Notes under the pieces: model-generated
Seen by the model: the letters and a program-made list of their open reading frames with translations, nothing else
Databases searched by the model: none
What the model was told of the DNA's origin: nothing
Assembly: GCA_027490875.1 (NCBI GenBank)
Contig: JAIXXE010000132.1
Coordinates: 1-8,199, forward strand
DNA: 8,199 bases
DNA from: Alphaproteobacteria bacterium
GTDB taxonomy: Bacteria; Pseudomonadota; Alphaproteobacteria; UBA2136; UBA6156
Reading direction: 5' to 3'
Shown here: positions 1-6,086 of the stretch, in pieces
Numbering within the stretch: the first letter of the stretch is position 1
Layout of the letters: every line of letters begins with the position of its first letter
Program-made: the position numbers and the translations under genes

Positions 1-13
1 GGGCGTATTGCAT
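1..13 (-). CDS. nuoL: Probable start of nuoL (partial, first four codons only)
   Basis: An ATG on the minus strand lies six bases after the nuoK stop and reads M-Q-Y-A before the window ends. The last codons of nuoK (AAAGGG) could act as its ribosome binding site. In alphaproteobacterial nuo operons nuoL, the large antiporter-like proton-pumping subunit, normally follows nuoK. The identity is therefore inferred from position; four residues cannot prove it. Confidence 0.45.
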
Positions 14-19
14 TACCAA

Positions 20-331
20 TTACCCTTTCATCAAATCCGCTGCATCGATGTCAATCGTGCCGCGGTTGCGGAAAAAGAGGGTGACGATAGCCAGCCCAAT
101 GGCCAGTTCGGCCGCCGCGACCGTGAGAATGAAAAAGCTGAACACCTGCCCGCCCAAATCGGCGCGAAAGTACGAGGTGCCAATCAGGTTAAGGCTTACG
201 GCCAGCAGCACCAGTTCCAAGCACATCAGAATGGCAATGATGTTGCGGCGATTAAGCACCATACCGGCCACACCAAGGCTCAGCAGCAGGCTGCTGAGCA
301 TGAGCACATGGGCGAGAGTGATATTAAGCAT
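20..331 (-). CDS. nuoK: NADH-quinone oxidoreductase subunit K (NuoK)
   Basis: This is a 103-residue membrane subunit of complex I, the bacterial counterpart of mitochondrial ND4L and related to the MrpC antiporter subunit. It has three hydrophobic helices, at about residues 5-25, 31-50 and 62-88. Glu39 (in LMCLEL) and Glu75 (in VAAAEL) match the two conserved membrane glutamates, Glu36 and Glu72 in E. coli, that are needed for coupled proton transfer. The C-terminus RNRGTIDIDAADLMKG is typical of alphaproteobacterial NuoK, and the length is normal (about 101-103). The start is seven bases after the nuoJ stop, with only a weak AGG upstream, so expression probably depends on coupling to nuoJ. 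The gene looks complete and functional. Confidence 0.97.
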   Translation of the reverse strand: MLNITLAHVLMLSSLLLSLGVAGMVLNRRNIIAILMCLELVLLAVSLNLIGTSYFRADLGGQVFSFFILTVAAAELAIGLAIVTLFFRNRGTIDIDAADLMKG

Positions 332-338
332 GGCCTGG

Positions 339-983
339 TTACTTGCTACGATTCTTCTTTTCTACGCCTTTGCCAACCCAATGGTCGGGGTAGGCGCCTT
401 TCCCCGTGGCAGGGTTGGTCATCACCATGGCCTCGGTGCGTTTGCGGGTAACTTGGGCGGGTACATCTTGGCGCCGAATATCGCGGCGGGGCCGATGGGT
501 GAGGCCAATAGCCCCGACCATCGCCACCAGCAGCAACAGTCCGGCAATCTGGAAGGGCACGGCATACTGGGTAAAGAGCACCTGCCCCAACTGCACGATG
601 TTTTGGGTATCGGTGGCGGGGGCAACAGGTGTGCCAACCCCCAAAGCCGTGCCCTGTACGGCCAATATGAGCAGCGTGGCCAAGCCGCCGACAGTGACCA
701 GCCCCAGCGGCAAATAGGGCACCCAACCCTCGCGCAATGCGGCAAAGTCGATATCAATCGTCATCAGCACAAACAGGAACATGACCGCTACCGCGCCGAC
801 ATAAACCATGATGATGAGCAGGCCCAAGAACTCGGCACCCAGCAGGATGAACAGCCCGCTGGCATTGAGGAACGCCAGCAACATACCCAAGATGCCCACC
901 ATCGGGTTTTTTCCAAGTGCCACCAAGGCTCCGCCCGCCAGTATCCCGGCGCTGAAGAGGAGGAAGAGGAGGTCGGGGATCAT
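339..983 (-). CDS. nuoJ: NADH-quinone oxidoreductase subunit J (NuoJ)
   Basis: This 214-residue membrane subunit is the ND6 homologue. It lies in the membrane arm, between the quinone-binding NuoH and the pumping subunits. Five hydrophobic segments are visible, at about residues 3-23, 28-49, 54-75, 92-112 and 138-161. The third holds the family signature GLLIIMVYVGAVAVMF, whose tyrosine and glycine form the pi-bulge region linked to coupling. A charged cytoplasmic tail of about 50 residues (from RPRRDIRRQD) is common in alphaproteobacteria. The ATG overlaps the stop of the upstream kinase gene (ATGA). No clear Shine-Dalgarno precedes it (the upstream bases read CTAGCTAAATC), so translation probably depends on ribosomes finishing the kinase gene. 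The identity is secure. Confidence 0.96.
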   Translation of the reverse strand: MIPDLLFLLFSAGILAGGALVALGKNPMVGILGMLLAFLNASGLFILLGAEFLGLLIIMVYVGAVAVMFLFVLMTIDIDFAALREGWVPYLPLGLVTVGGLATLLILAVQGTALGVGTPVAPATDTQNIVQLGQVLFTQYAVPFQIAGLLLLVAMVGAIGLTHRPRRDIRRQDVPAQVTRKRTEAMVMTNPATGKGAYPDHWVGKGVEKKNRSK

Positions 984-1549
984 GATTTAGCTAGAAGGAT
1001 TTTTTCTACTTTGAGCAAGTCCTTTTCACAGTTTGGCATGAAATCATAATAGGGTAGGCCAAATTTCTCACATCTACGTTTTATCTGGCGACTCTTGGAA
1101 ACGCCATAATTTAAAACTTTATTTATTCTCTCGTCGGTCTTATTACGCAGCCAATTATCGGCAGATTTATCATTCATGATCATCTGCTTCTTCTCGGCTA
1201 AACTATCCTTGGTATAGCCTAACCAAACACCACGCATCTTTTTACCCTGATATTTGCTCTGTAATTCTGCCAAATGCTCTGGTAAAAAAATCACACCATC
1301 AAAGAGGTAATCTTGTTCTGGAGTATCATCAATCATCGTCCCGATCAGATTTTTAAGCACCGGCCACATGCGTCGTGCCCTAATCATATCATCAGTCTCA
1401 CCATCCAATTTCCAAGCTTTAACTCCAAGGATAAGTCCCATCATCAAACAATCAAGATGGAGAAAAGGTAGCCCGGTTTTTTTAATGACACGACGGGCGA
1501 GAGTAGATTTCCCTGCACGCGTGGCTCCTCCAATGAAGTATAACGTCAT
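980..1549 (-). CDS. P-loop NTPase, small kinase-like protein, inserted between nuoI and nuoJ
   Basis: This is a 189-residue soluble protein of unknown substrate. A clear Walker A motif lies at residues 8-15 (GATRAGKS) after a short beta strand (TLYFIGG). This layout is typical of nucleotide, shikimate or adenylate-type small-molecule kinases. A strand ending in acid, YLFDGVIFLP (about residues 81-90), could be the Walker B or substrate segment. The C-terminal half is rich in Lys and Arg. I do not recognise a named family, and it is not a complex I subunit or known assembly factor. The start is firm: GGGGAG sits five bases upstream and the ATG overlaps the nuoI stop as ATGA. The stop overlaps the nuoJ start, also as ATGA. 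The gene is visibly A+T-richer than its hosts (22/60 GC in line 1081-1140), consistent with recent acquisition. A housekeeping kinase or a cargo gene riding the operon are both possible. Confidence 0.82.
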   Translation of the reverse strand: MTLYFIGGATRAGKSTLARRVIKKTGLPFLHLDCLMMGLILGVKAWKLDGETDDMIRARRMWPVLKNLIGTMIDDTPEQDYLFDGVIFLPEHLAELQSKYQGKKMRGVWLGYTKDSLAEKKQMIMNDKSADNWLRNKTDERINKVLNYGVSKSRQIKRRCEKFGLPYYDFMPNCEKDLLKVEKILLAKS

Positions 1550-2031
1550 CGGTACTCCCCGTCCCGCTTCAGGCGTTCGGCCAGAGTGGGTTCCAAGCGG
1601 TCGCCGTTGGCCAGCAGGCGATTCTTATCGTACACCAGTGTTTTGCGGTCTTCGGCGGCGAATTCCATGTTCGGGCCTTCCACAATGGCATCAACGGGGC
1701 AGGCTTCTTCGCACAGGCCGCAGTAGATGCACTTCACCATATCGATATCGTAGCGCGTGGTGCGGCGGCTGCCGTCGGTGCGGGGTTCGGCCTCTATGGT
1801 TATGGCCTGGGCGGGGCAGACGGCCTCACACAGCTTGCAGGCGATGCAGCGTTCTTCGCCGTTCGGGTAGCGGCGCAGGGCGTGTTCGCCGCGAAAGCGT
1901 GGGCTTACAGGGGTGGCCTCAAAAGGGTAGAGAATGGTGAACTTTTTCTGGAACAGGCGCCGAAAGGTAAGCCCAAGCCCGCTAAGTTGATCCAGCAACA
2001 GGAAGGATTTGAGGGTGCGGAGGAGGTTCAT
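1546..2031 (-). CDS. nuoI: NADH-quinone oxidoreductase subunit I (NuoI), 8Fe ferredoxin subunit
   Basis: This 161-residue subunit, the TYKY/NDUFS8 homologue, carries clusters N6a and N6b and passes electrons from NuoG towards N2 and the quinone site. Two ferredoxin motifs are complete: Cys62, 65, 68, 72 (CIACKLCEAVCP) and Cys101, 104, 107, 111 (CIYCGLCEEACP). The conserved stretch RFRGEHALRRYPNGEER precedes them, and a short amphipathic N-terminus binds the membrane arm. I chose the ATG at 2031 over a possible start at 2061 because it gives the usual length (about 162), begins at the family N-terminus, and overlaps the GNAT stop as ATGA. Its own Shine-Dalgarno is weak (AAAGAA), suggesting translational coupling. 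The residues closely resemble alphaproteobacterial and mitochondrial proteins. Confidence 0.97.
   Translation of the reverse strand: MNLLRTLKSFLLLDQLSGLGLTFRRLFQKKFTILYPFEATPVSPRFRGEHALRRYPNGEERCIACKLCEAVCPAQAITIEAEPRTDGSRRTTRYDIDMVKCIYCGLCEEACPVDAIVEGPNMEFAAEDRKTLVYDKNRLLANGDRLEPTLAERLKRDGEYR
1550..1560 (-). promoter_or_regulatory. Ribosome binding site of the kinase gene inside the nuoI 3' end
   Basis: GGGGAG (1555-1560, read on the minus strand) with a five-base spacer precedes the kinase ATG. It lies in the last codons of nuoI. In a nuoI-nuoJ arrangement without the kinase, this same site would serve nuoJ, which now has no clear site of its own. That last point is inference. Confidence 0.6.
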
Positions 2032-2507
2032 ACAGGGCGTTCTTTTTGCATTTTCCAGCAATCTAGAGATACACCACTCCGGAAGGTTCGAACATAGGGG
2101 CTGATAACTTTAAAGCCCACTCTTTCGTAGAAACCTTTGGCAGTAATCGTGGAGATAATTGTACAGGTTGAATGCTCTGTACTTTGCCAATAGTCGGCTT
2201 CCGCGACCAAGAACAATTTGCGGCCCCAGCCACGGCCTGCGTAATCGGGGTGAAGATAGAACCCTTGAATTTCTTCACCATACCAGCCAGCAAAGCCACC
2301 AATTTTACCCGCATCATCCAAAACGTAAAAGCGTTCACCGTTTTCTTTGATGGATTTCAGGTAGCGTTCGGGGGTTATGCGGGCACCACCCCAATCCGCT
2401 ATTTGTGCGGGGGTGTAATCACTTTTGCAAAGGACTGCGATGGACTGCCGGTGCGCTTCGGCAATCCCAACTTCATCCCCTGCTTGATAAGGTCGAATGA
2501 TCGTCAC
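2028..2507 (-). CDS. GNAT-family N-acetyltransferase, inserted upstream of nuoI
   Basis: This 159-residue cytoplasmic protein has the GCN5-related acetyltransferase fold. It begins IIRPYQAGDEVGIAEAH, the usual R-x-A/G-x-x-D opening of the family. The acetyl-CoA loop is at residues 88-95 (PDYAGRGWG), matching the Q/R-x-x-G-x-G/A motif except that Ala replaces the first Gln/Arg. The late motif TAKGFYERVGF (122-132) is the usual A-x-x-F-Y-x-x-x-G-F segment. The substrate (small amine, antibiotic, peptide or protein) cannot be told. It starts at GTG 2507, overlapping the Nudix stop as GTGA, with GGAG eight bases upstream, and ends as ATGA with nuoI. Base composition is lower in GC than the nuo genes (29/60 in line 2281-2340). 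It is probably a cargo gene rather than part of complex I. Confidence 0.9.
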   Translation of the reverse strand: MTIIRPYQAGDEVGIAEAHRQSIAVLCKSDYTPAQIADWGGARITPERYLKSIKENGERFYVLDDAGKIGGFAGWYGEEIQGFYLHPDYAGRGWGRKLFLVAEADYWQSTEHSTCTIISTITAKGFYERVGFKVISPYVRTFRSGVSLDCWKMQKERPV

Positions 2508-2914
2508 TCCGGCAGCTCCGGATACTGCTCAAAAAACCACTGGGTTCCGCCTGCACTCGGGATTCGGTTGAGATGCTGGTAGGGCACAAAGGCTAGGCCA
2601 GCCCCTTCTAGGCCCATGGTAATGTCGGGCCAGGCGACTGTACGGGTTAACTTAAAAAACATAATCCTTTTTTCTTCGGTCTTGCCGTAACGTCTTTCAA
2701 CGATAAACTGAAGTTCATTCTGCTGCACAGCAATCCCGGTTTCCTCAACAAACTCACGGGCGGCGGCGTCATTCACCGCTTCTCCCTCATCCACCCCGCC
2801 ACCGATAAAGCAGAACTTGTAATCGTTTTCATTGTTGCACTTACCGTCGCGAAATTGAAGCAAGACTTCGTTATCTTCATTCAACGCGAGAATACGCACC
2901 GCGAGGTTTGTCAC
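2504..2914 (-). CDS. Nudix hydrolase, inserted downstream of nuoH
   Basis: This 136-residue protein has a complete Nudix box at residues 39-61 (G-x5-E-x7-R-E-F-x-E-E-T-G-I), including the metal-binding REFVEE. The family hydrolyses nucleoside diphosphates linked to another group, such as oxidised nucleotides, sugar nucleotides or NADH. The sequence does not fix the substrate, although MutT/ADP-ribose-type members have this size. The start is taken as GTG 2914: it overlaps the nuoH stop as GTGA, and GGGGG lies eight bases upstream. The longer reading would need a TTG at 2929 placed over that site. The stop overlaps the GNAT GTG. The gene is A+T-richer than nuoH (28/60 GC in line 2701-2760). 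A role in NADH or ADP-ribose clean-up next to an NADH-using enzyme is tempting but unproven. Confidence 0.92.
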   Translation of the reverse strand: MTNLAVRILALNEDNEVLLQFRDGKCNNENDYKFCFIGGGVDEGEAVNDAAAREFVEETGIAVQQNELQFIVERRYGKTEEKRIMFFKLTRTVAWPDITMGLEGAGLAFVPYQHLNRIPSAGGTQWFFEQYPELPE

Positions 2915-3960
2915 GCCAAGTTCCCCCAAACTTTAACCGCGACAGCCGTGAGCACCAGCCAGCCCAGACTGAGTGGCAGAAAGACCTTCCAGCCCAGCCG
3001 CATCAGTTGGTCGTAGCGATAGCGGGGCAGCGTGCCACGCACCCAGATCATGAAAAACAGCACCAGCAGCACCTTTCCGGCAAACCAGAAAATACCAGGA
3101 ATATAAGTAAAGGGTGCGATGTTAAGCGGTGGCAACCAGCCGCCCAAAAACAGCAGCACGGTAAAGGCGCTCATGGTAATCATGGCGATGTATTCGCCCA
3201 AAAAGAACATGCCGAACCCCATGGAAGAATACTCGGTATTGTAGCCGGCCACCAGCTCGGCTTCGGCTTCGGGGAGGTCGAACGGGTGGCGGTTGCACTC
3301 GGCCAGAATGCTAATCAGGAACATGACAAAAGCGGGAAAGGCGGGAATGAAAAACCAGACCGTTTGCTGCGCGTTGACAATCGCGGTCAGGTTCATGCTG
3401 CCTGCCAGCAGGATGACGGAAAGGACAATCAGGCCCAAGCTGACTTCGTAGCTGACCATCTGCGCCCCGCTACGCACTGCACCGAGGAAGGGGTATTTGC
3501 TGTTGCTGGCCCAGCCCGCCAGCAGGATGCCATACACGCCCAGACTGCTGACGGCCAGAATGTACAGCACACCGAGGTTGATATCGGCGATCACCATGTT
3601 CATGCCAAACAAGGGGTCGGGCCCGAGCGGAATGACGGCCCATGCCAATAGGGCGGGCACAAAGACGAGGATGGGTGCCAACACGAACATGAGGGTGTTG
3701 GCCTTGCCGGGCAGGAAGAGCTCCTTCGTCATCAGCTTGATGGCATCGGCAAAGGGTTGAAGCAGCCCAAACGGGCCAACGTACATGGGGCCGTGGCGCA
3801 GGTGCAGCCAGCCCAGTACCTTGCGTTCGAACCAGGTCAGCATTGCCATGCCGATGAGCACAGGGATGGCGATGGCGAGAATCCCCGCGAGCGTGAGGAA
3901 TAGCCACCAGCCGTTTTCGGGCGTGACGAGGGCTTGGGCGTAGGACTGAAGGAGGTTCAT
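2911..3960 (-). CDS. nuoH: NADH-quinone oxidoreductase subunit H (NuoH)
   Basis: This 349-residue subunit is the ND1 homologue, which with NuoB/D forms the quinone chamber and joins the two arms of complex I. About eight membrane helices are visible. Conserved loops are intact: ERKVLGWLHLRHGP (about residues 45-58), GPFGLLQPFADAIKL, SNSKYPFLGAVRSGAQMVSYE, and the acidic quinone-side loop ECNRHPFDLPEAEAELVAGYNTEYS. RGTLPRYRYDQLM near the C-terminus is also typical. The start is either ATG 3960 (TGATG, one-base overlap with the nuoG stop) or GTG 3963 (GTGA). AGGTGG just upstream is better spaced for the ATG. The stop overlaps the Nudix gene. Length and motifs are normal for alphaproteobacteria. 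Confidence 0.97.
   Translation of the reverse strand: MNLLQSYAQALVTPENGWWLFLTLAGILAIAIPVLIGMAMLTWFERKVLGWLHLRHGPMYVGPFGLLQPFADAIKLMTKELFLPGKANTLMFVLAPILVFVPALLAWAVIPLGPDPLFGMNMVIADINLGVLYILAVSSLGVYGILLAGWASNSKYPFLGAVRSGAQMVSYEVSLGLIVLSVILLAGSMNLTAIVNAQQTVWFFIPAFPAFVMFLISILAECNRHPFDLPEAEAELVAGYNTEYSSMGFGMFFLGEYIAMITMSAFTVLLFLGGWLPPLNIAPFTYIPGIFWFAGKVLLVLFFMIWVRGTLPRYRYDQLMRLGWKVFLPLSLGWLVLTAVAVKVWGNLA
2915..2927 (-). promoter_or_regulatory. Ribosome binding site deciding the Nudix GTG start
   Basis: GGGGG (2923-2927 on the minus strand) with an eight-base spacer points to GTG 2914. It lies in the last codons of nuoH. It excludes the upstream TTG at 2929, which would overlap the site. Confidence 0.6.
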
Positions 3961-5987
3961 CACGCCACCTTTCGTCCGGGGCCGTTAATCTGGGCGGTGC
4001 CCACTTCGGCCTGCATTTTCTGCATCCAGTCGCTCTGTTGCAGGTAAGTGCTGCGCAGGTAAAAGGCGGGGATGGCCTCGGTAAACTTTTTGGGCAATAC
4101 TTTGCCAGCAGCCTTAGGGATTGCCAGTGGCACCGCTTGGGGTTTGTTCAGGTTGGCCGGAGCAAAGGCTGGCGCACGCAGGGCCAAGGCCTCGCGCACT
4201 TGACCGAGGGTATTCCAGGGCAGCGGCGCGCCAAGTTCTTCGGTTAAGGCGCGGTAAATCTTCCACGATTCCTTCGCCTGCAACGGCGGCTGGGTGGCGG
4301 CATAGGTGGCCTGTACGCGGGCTTCGGCGTTCATGTACAGCCCCGCCTCTTCCGCCCACGCGGCGGCGGGGAGGCAGACTTCGGCCAGCTTGGCAGCAGC
4401 GCTGTGGTGCGTGCCCACATACACCAAGGCCCCCTCGCCCACCTTCATTTCCTCGGCAGTCAGGGTATCGTCGCCGTGCAGCCAGAGCAGCTTCAGCTTG
4501 CCCATTTTCCAGCCTTTCAAGGTTTCATCGGCTGACACCTGTGTCGCTTCCAGCGCCTGCGCGGTAATGCGGCCGCAGCTGCTTTCCAGCACATGAACCG
4601 TGCCCAGCTTGGCTGCAATGGCCAGCAAGGCGGCGGCATCGGGGCGGCCCATGGCTTGGGCGCCTACAATCACGTGCAGGGGTTTGTCGGCTTGAAAATT
4701 CTCCAACGCAGCGACGGTATCGCCAAGGTGCGTGTGGCGGTAGGTGAGGTCGGCCACGGCGCCGCAGCTGTAAACCTTTAACCCACGTTTGAGGGCGCCG
4801 CGACGGAGCCGCACGTTCAGCAGCGGGGCCTCGCGGCGGGGGTTGCAGCCGAGCAGCAGCACGGCCTCGACCTTATCAAAATCTTTGAACGGGAGCGCCA
4901 GCGTGTAGGGCAACTCTGTTGCACGGCCCGTTGGCAGGGCCGCTACTTTGGCACCGAGCTGGGCGGCAAAATCGCGAACTGACAGCGCGGTTTCCGCACT
5001 CGCCATATCGCCCAACACCACCCCAAGGTTACCTTCGGCCTTGGCCAACAGCTTTTTCACGGCCGCAAAGGCTTCCGGCCAGCTGGCGGGCTGGCCTTTA
5101 ATGAGTGGCGTGGTTAGCCGGTTGAGGCTGAGCGCATCGTAGCTAAACCGTGCGGTATCGGTCAGCCATTCTTCATTTATTGCGTCGTTTTCCTGCGGCA
5201 GCACGCGCATCACCTGCCCCGCGCGGGTATCCACAAACACGGGGGCACCCGTGGCATCGAGCGTATCGATGCTGGCCGCACGCTTAAGCTCCCACGGCCG
5301 TGCGGTGTAGGCGTAGGGCTTGCTGGTCAGGGCGCCGACGGGGCAGAGGTCGATCATATTCCCCGCCAATTCGCTTTGCAGGGCGTGCTCGACATACGTG
5401 CCCACCTGCATGCTTTCGCCACGGCCCGTGGCGCCGAATTCTTCCACGCCCGCCACCTCTGTGGCAAAACGGATACAGCGGGTACAATGAATGCAGCGTG
5501 TCATCACGGTTTTAATCTTGGAGCCAATCTCCTTGTCATCCACGGCGCGCTTCATTTCGCCGTAGTGCGAACGGTCGGAGCCATAGGCCACGGCTTGGTC
5601 TTGCAGGCCGCACTCGCCGCCTTGGTCGCAGATGGGGCAATCGAGCGGGTGGTTGGCCAGCAGCAGTTCCATGGTGCCCTTGCGGGCCTCGATGGTAATT
5701 TGGCTTTGGGTGTTCACCTTCATGCCCTCGGCGACTGGCCAGTGGCAGCTGGCCACGGGCTTGGGCGCACCCACCACTTCCACCAAGCACATGCGGCAGT
5801 TGCCGTCAACGCTCAGGCTTTCGTGGTAGCAGAAGTGCGGGATTTCCTTTTCGGCCTGCGTGCACGCCTGCATCACGGTAAAGGTACGCGGCACCACAAT
5901 ATGCGCACCGTCTATCAGCATGTTCCCCATGCCCTCGGGGGCTGGGGGGCATTCGGGGGGCTTGGGGGCGGGGGTGGGTGCGGTCAT
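3960..5987 (-). CDS. nuoG: NADH-quinone oxidoreductase subunit G (NuoG)
   Basis: This is the 675-residue large Fe-S subunit of the NADH module (NDUFS1 homologue), which carries electrons from NuoF to NuoI. The N-terminal ferredoxin domain has the N1b 2Fe-2S ligands Cys53, 64, 67, 81. The N5 cluster uses His113, Cys117, 120, 126 (HPLDCPICDQGGEC). The N4 cluster uses Cys165, 168, 171 and 215. The rest is the degenerate molybdopterin oxidoreductase-like domain, without metal-site residues that I can see. The length is usual for alphaproteobacteria, and I see no extra N7 ligand set. A proline-rich stretch of about 20 residues precedes the point where homologues begin (MLIDGAHIVVP, Met23 at 5921). 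The start could therefore be 5987, 5930 or 5921. The site before 5987 is weak, whereas GAGGG precedes the inner ATGs. Confidence 0.96.
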   Translation of the reverse strand: MTAPTPAPKPPECPPAPEGMGNMLIDGAHIVVPRTFTVMQACTQAEKEIPHFCYHESLSVDGNCRMCLVEVVGAPKPVASCHWPVAEGMKVNTQSQITIEARKGTMELLLANHPLDCPICDQGGECGLQDQAVAYGSDRSHYGEMKRAVDDKEIGSKIKTVMTRCIHCTRCIRFATEVAGVEEFGATGRGESMQVGTYVEHALQSELAGNMIDLCPVGALTSKPYAYTARPWELKRAASIDTLDATGAPVFVDTRAGQVMRVLPQENDAINEEWLTDTARFSYDALSLNRLTTPLIKGQPASWPEAFAAVKKLLAKAEGNLGVVLGDMASAETALSVRDFAAQLGAKVAALPTGRATELPYTLALPFKDFDKVEAVLLLGCNPRREAPLLNVRLRRGALKRGLKVYSCGAVADLTYRHTHLGDTVAALENFQADKPLHVIVGAQAMGRPDAAALLAIAAKLGTVHVLESSCGRITAQALEATQVSADETLKGWKMGKLKLLWLHGDDTLTAEEMKVGEGALVYVGTHHSAAAKLAEVCLPAAAWAEEAGLYMNAEARVQATYAATQPPLQAKESWKIYRALTEELGAPLPWNTLGQVREALALRAPAFAPANLNKPQAVPLAIPKAAGKVLPKKFTEAIPAFYLRSTYLQQSDWMQKMQAEVGTAQINGPGRKVA

Positions 5988-5993
5988 GATTTA

Positions 5994-6086
5994 TTACTTT
6001 GTACCATCATGGCGGGGATAAGGTTTGCCGCGCAACTTACACCAATAAAAACGAAACATCGCGAAGAAATCAAAAACAAACTCCAT
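5994..6086 (-). CDS. Putative 30-residue small protein between nuoF and nuoG
   Basis: This small ORF fills the gap between nuoF and nuoG. Its ATG overlaps the nuoF stop (TAATG), a good site GGAGAG lies eight bases upstream, and it ends with TAATAA six bases before the nuoG start. The product has an aromatic, hydrophobic N-terminal half (MEFVFDFFAMFRFYWC) followed by a basic tail (KLRGKPYPRHDGTK). It could be a short membrane-associated peptide, or a leader that delivers ribosomes to nuoG, whose own site is weak. I know of no named family for it. Translation is suggested by the initiation signals and spacing only, since 30 codons could arise by chance. Confidence 0.5.
   Translation of the reverse strand: MEFVFDFFAMFRFYWCKLRGKPYPRHDGTK

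Noticed and set aside
48..1049. A 333-codon plus-strand open frame opposite nuoK and nuoJ
   Set aside because: It is antisense to two well-supported membrane subunits, its product is low-complexity and rich in Gln, His and Ser, and it has no recognisable domain. Long antisense frames are expected opposite GC-rich coding DNA.
2032..2061. Ten-residue extension of NuoI to 2061
   Set aside because: It would exceed the usual length, and the ATG at 2031 forms the ATGA overlap seen at neighbouring junctions.
2908..3651. A 247-codon plus-strand open frame opposite nuoH
   Set aside because: The product is rich in Gln, His, Asp and Gly with no domain, and it lies wholly opposite the conserved nuoH reading frame.
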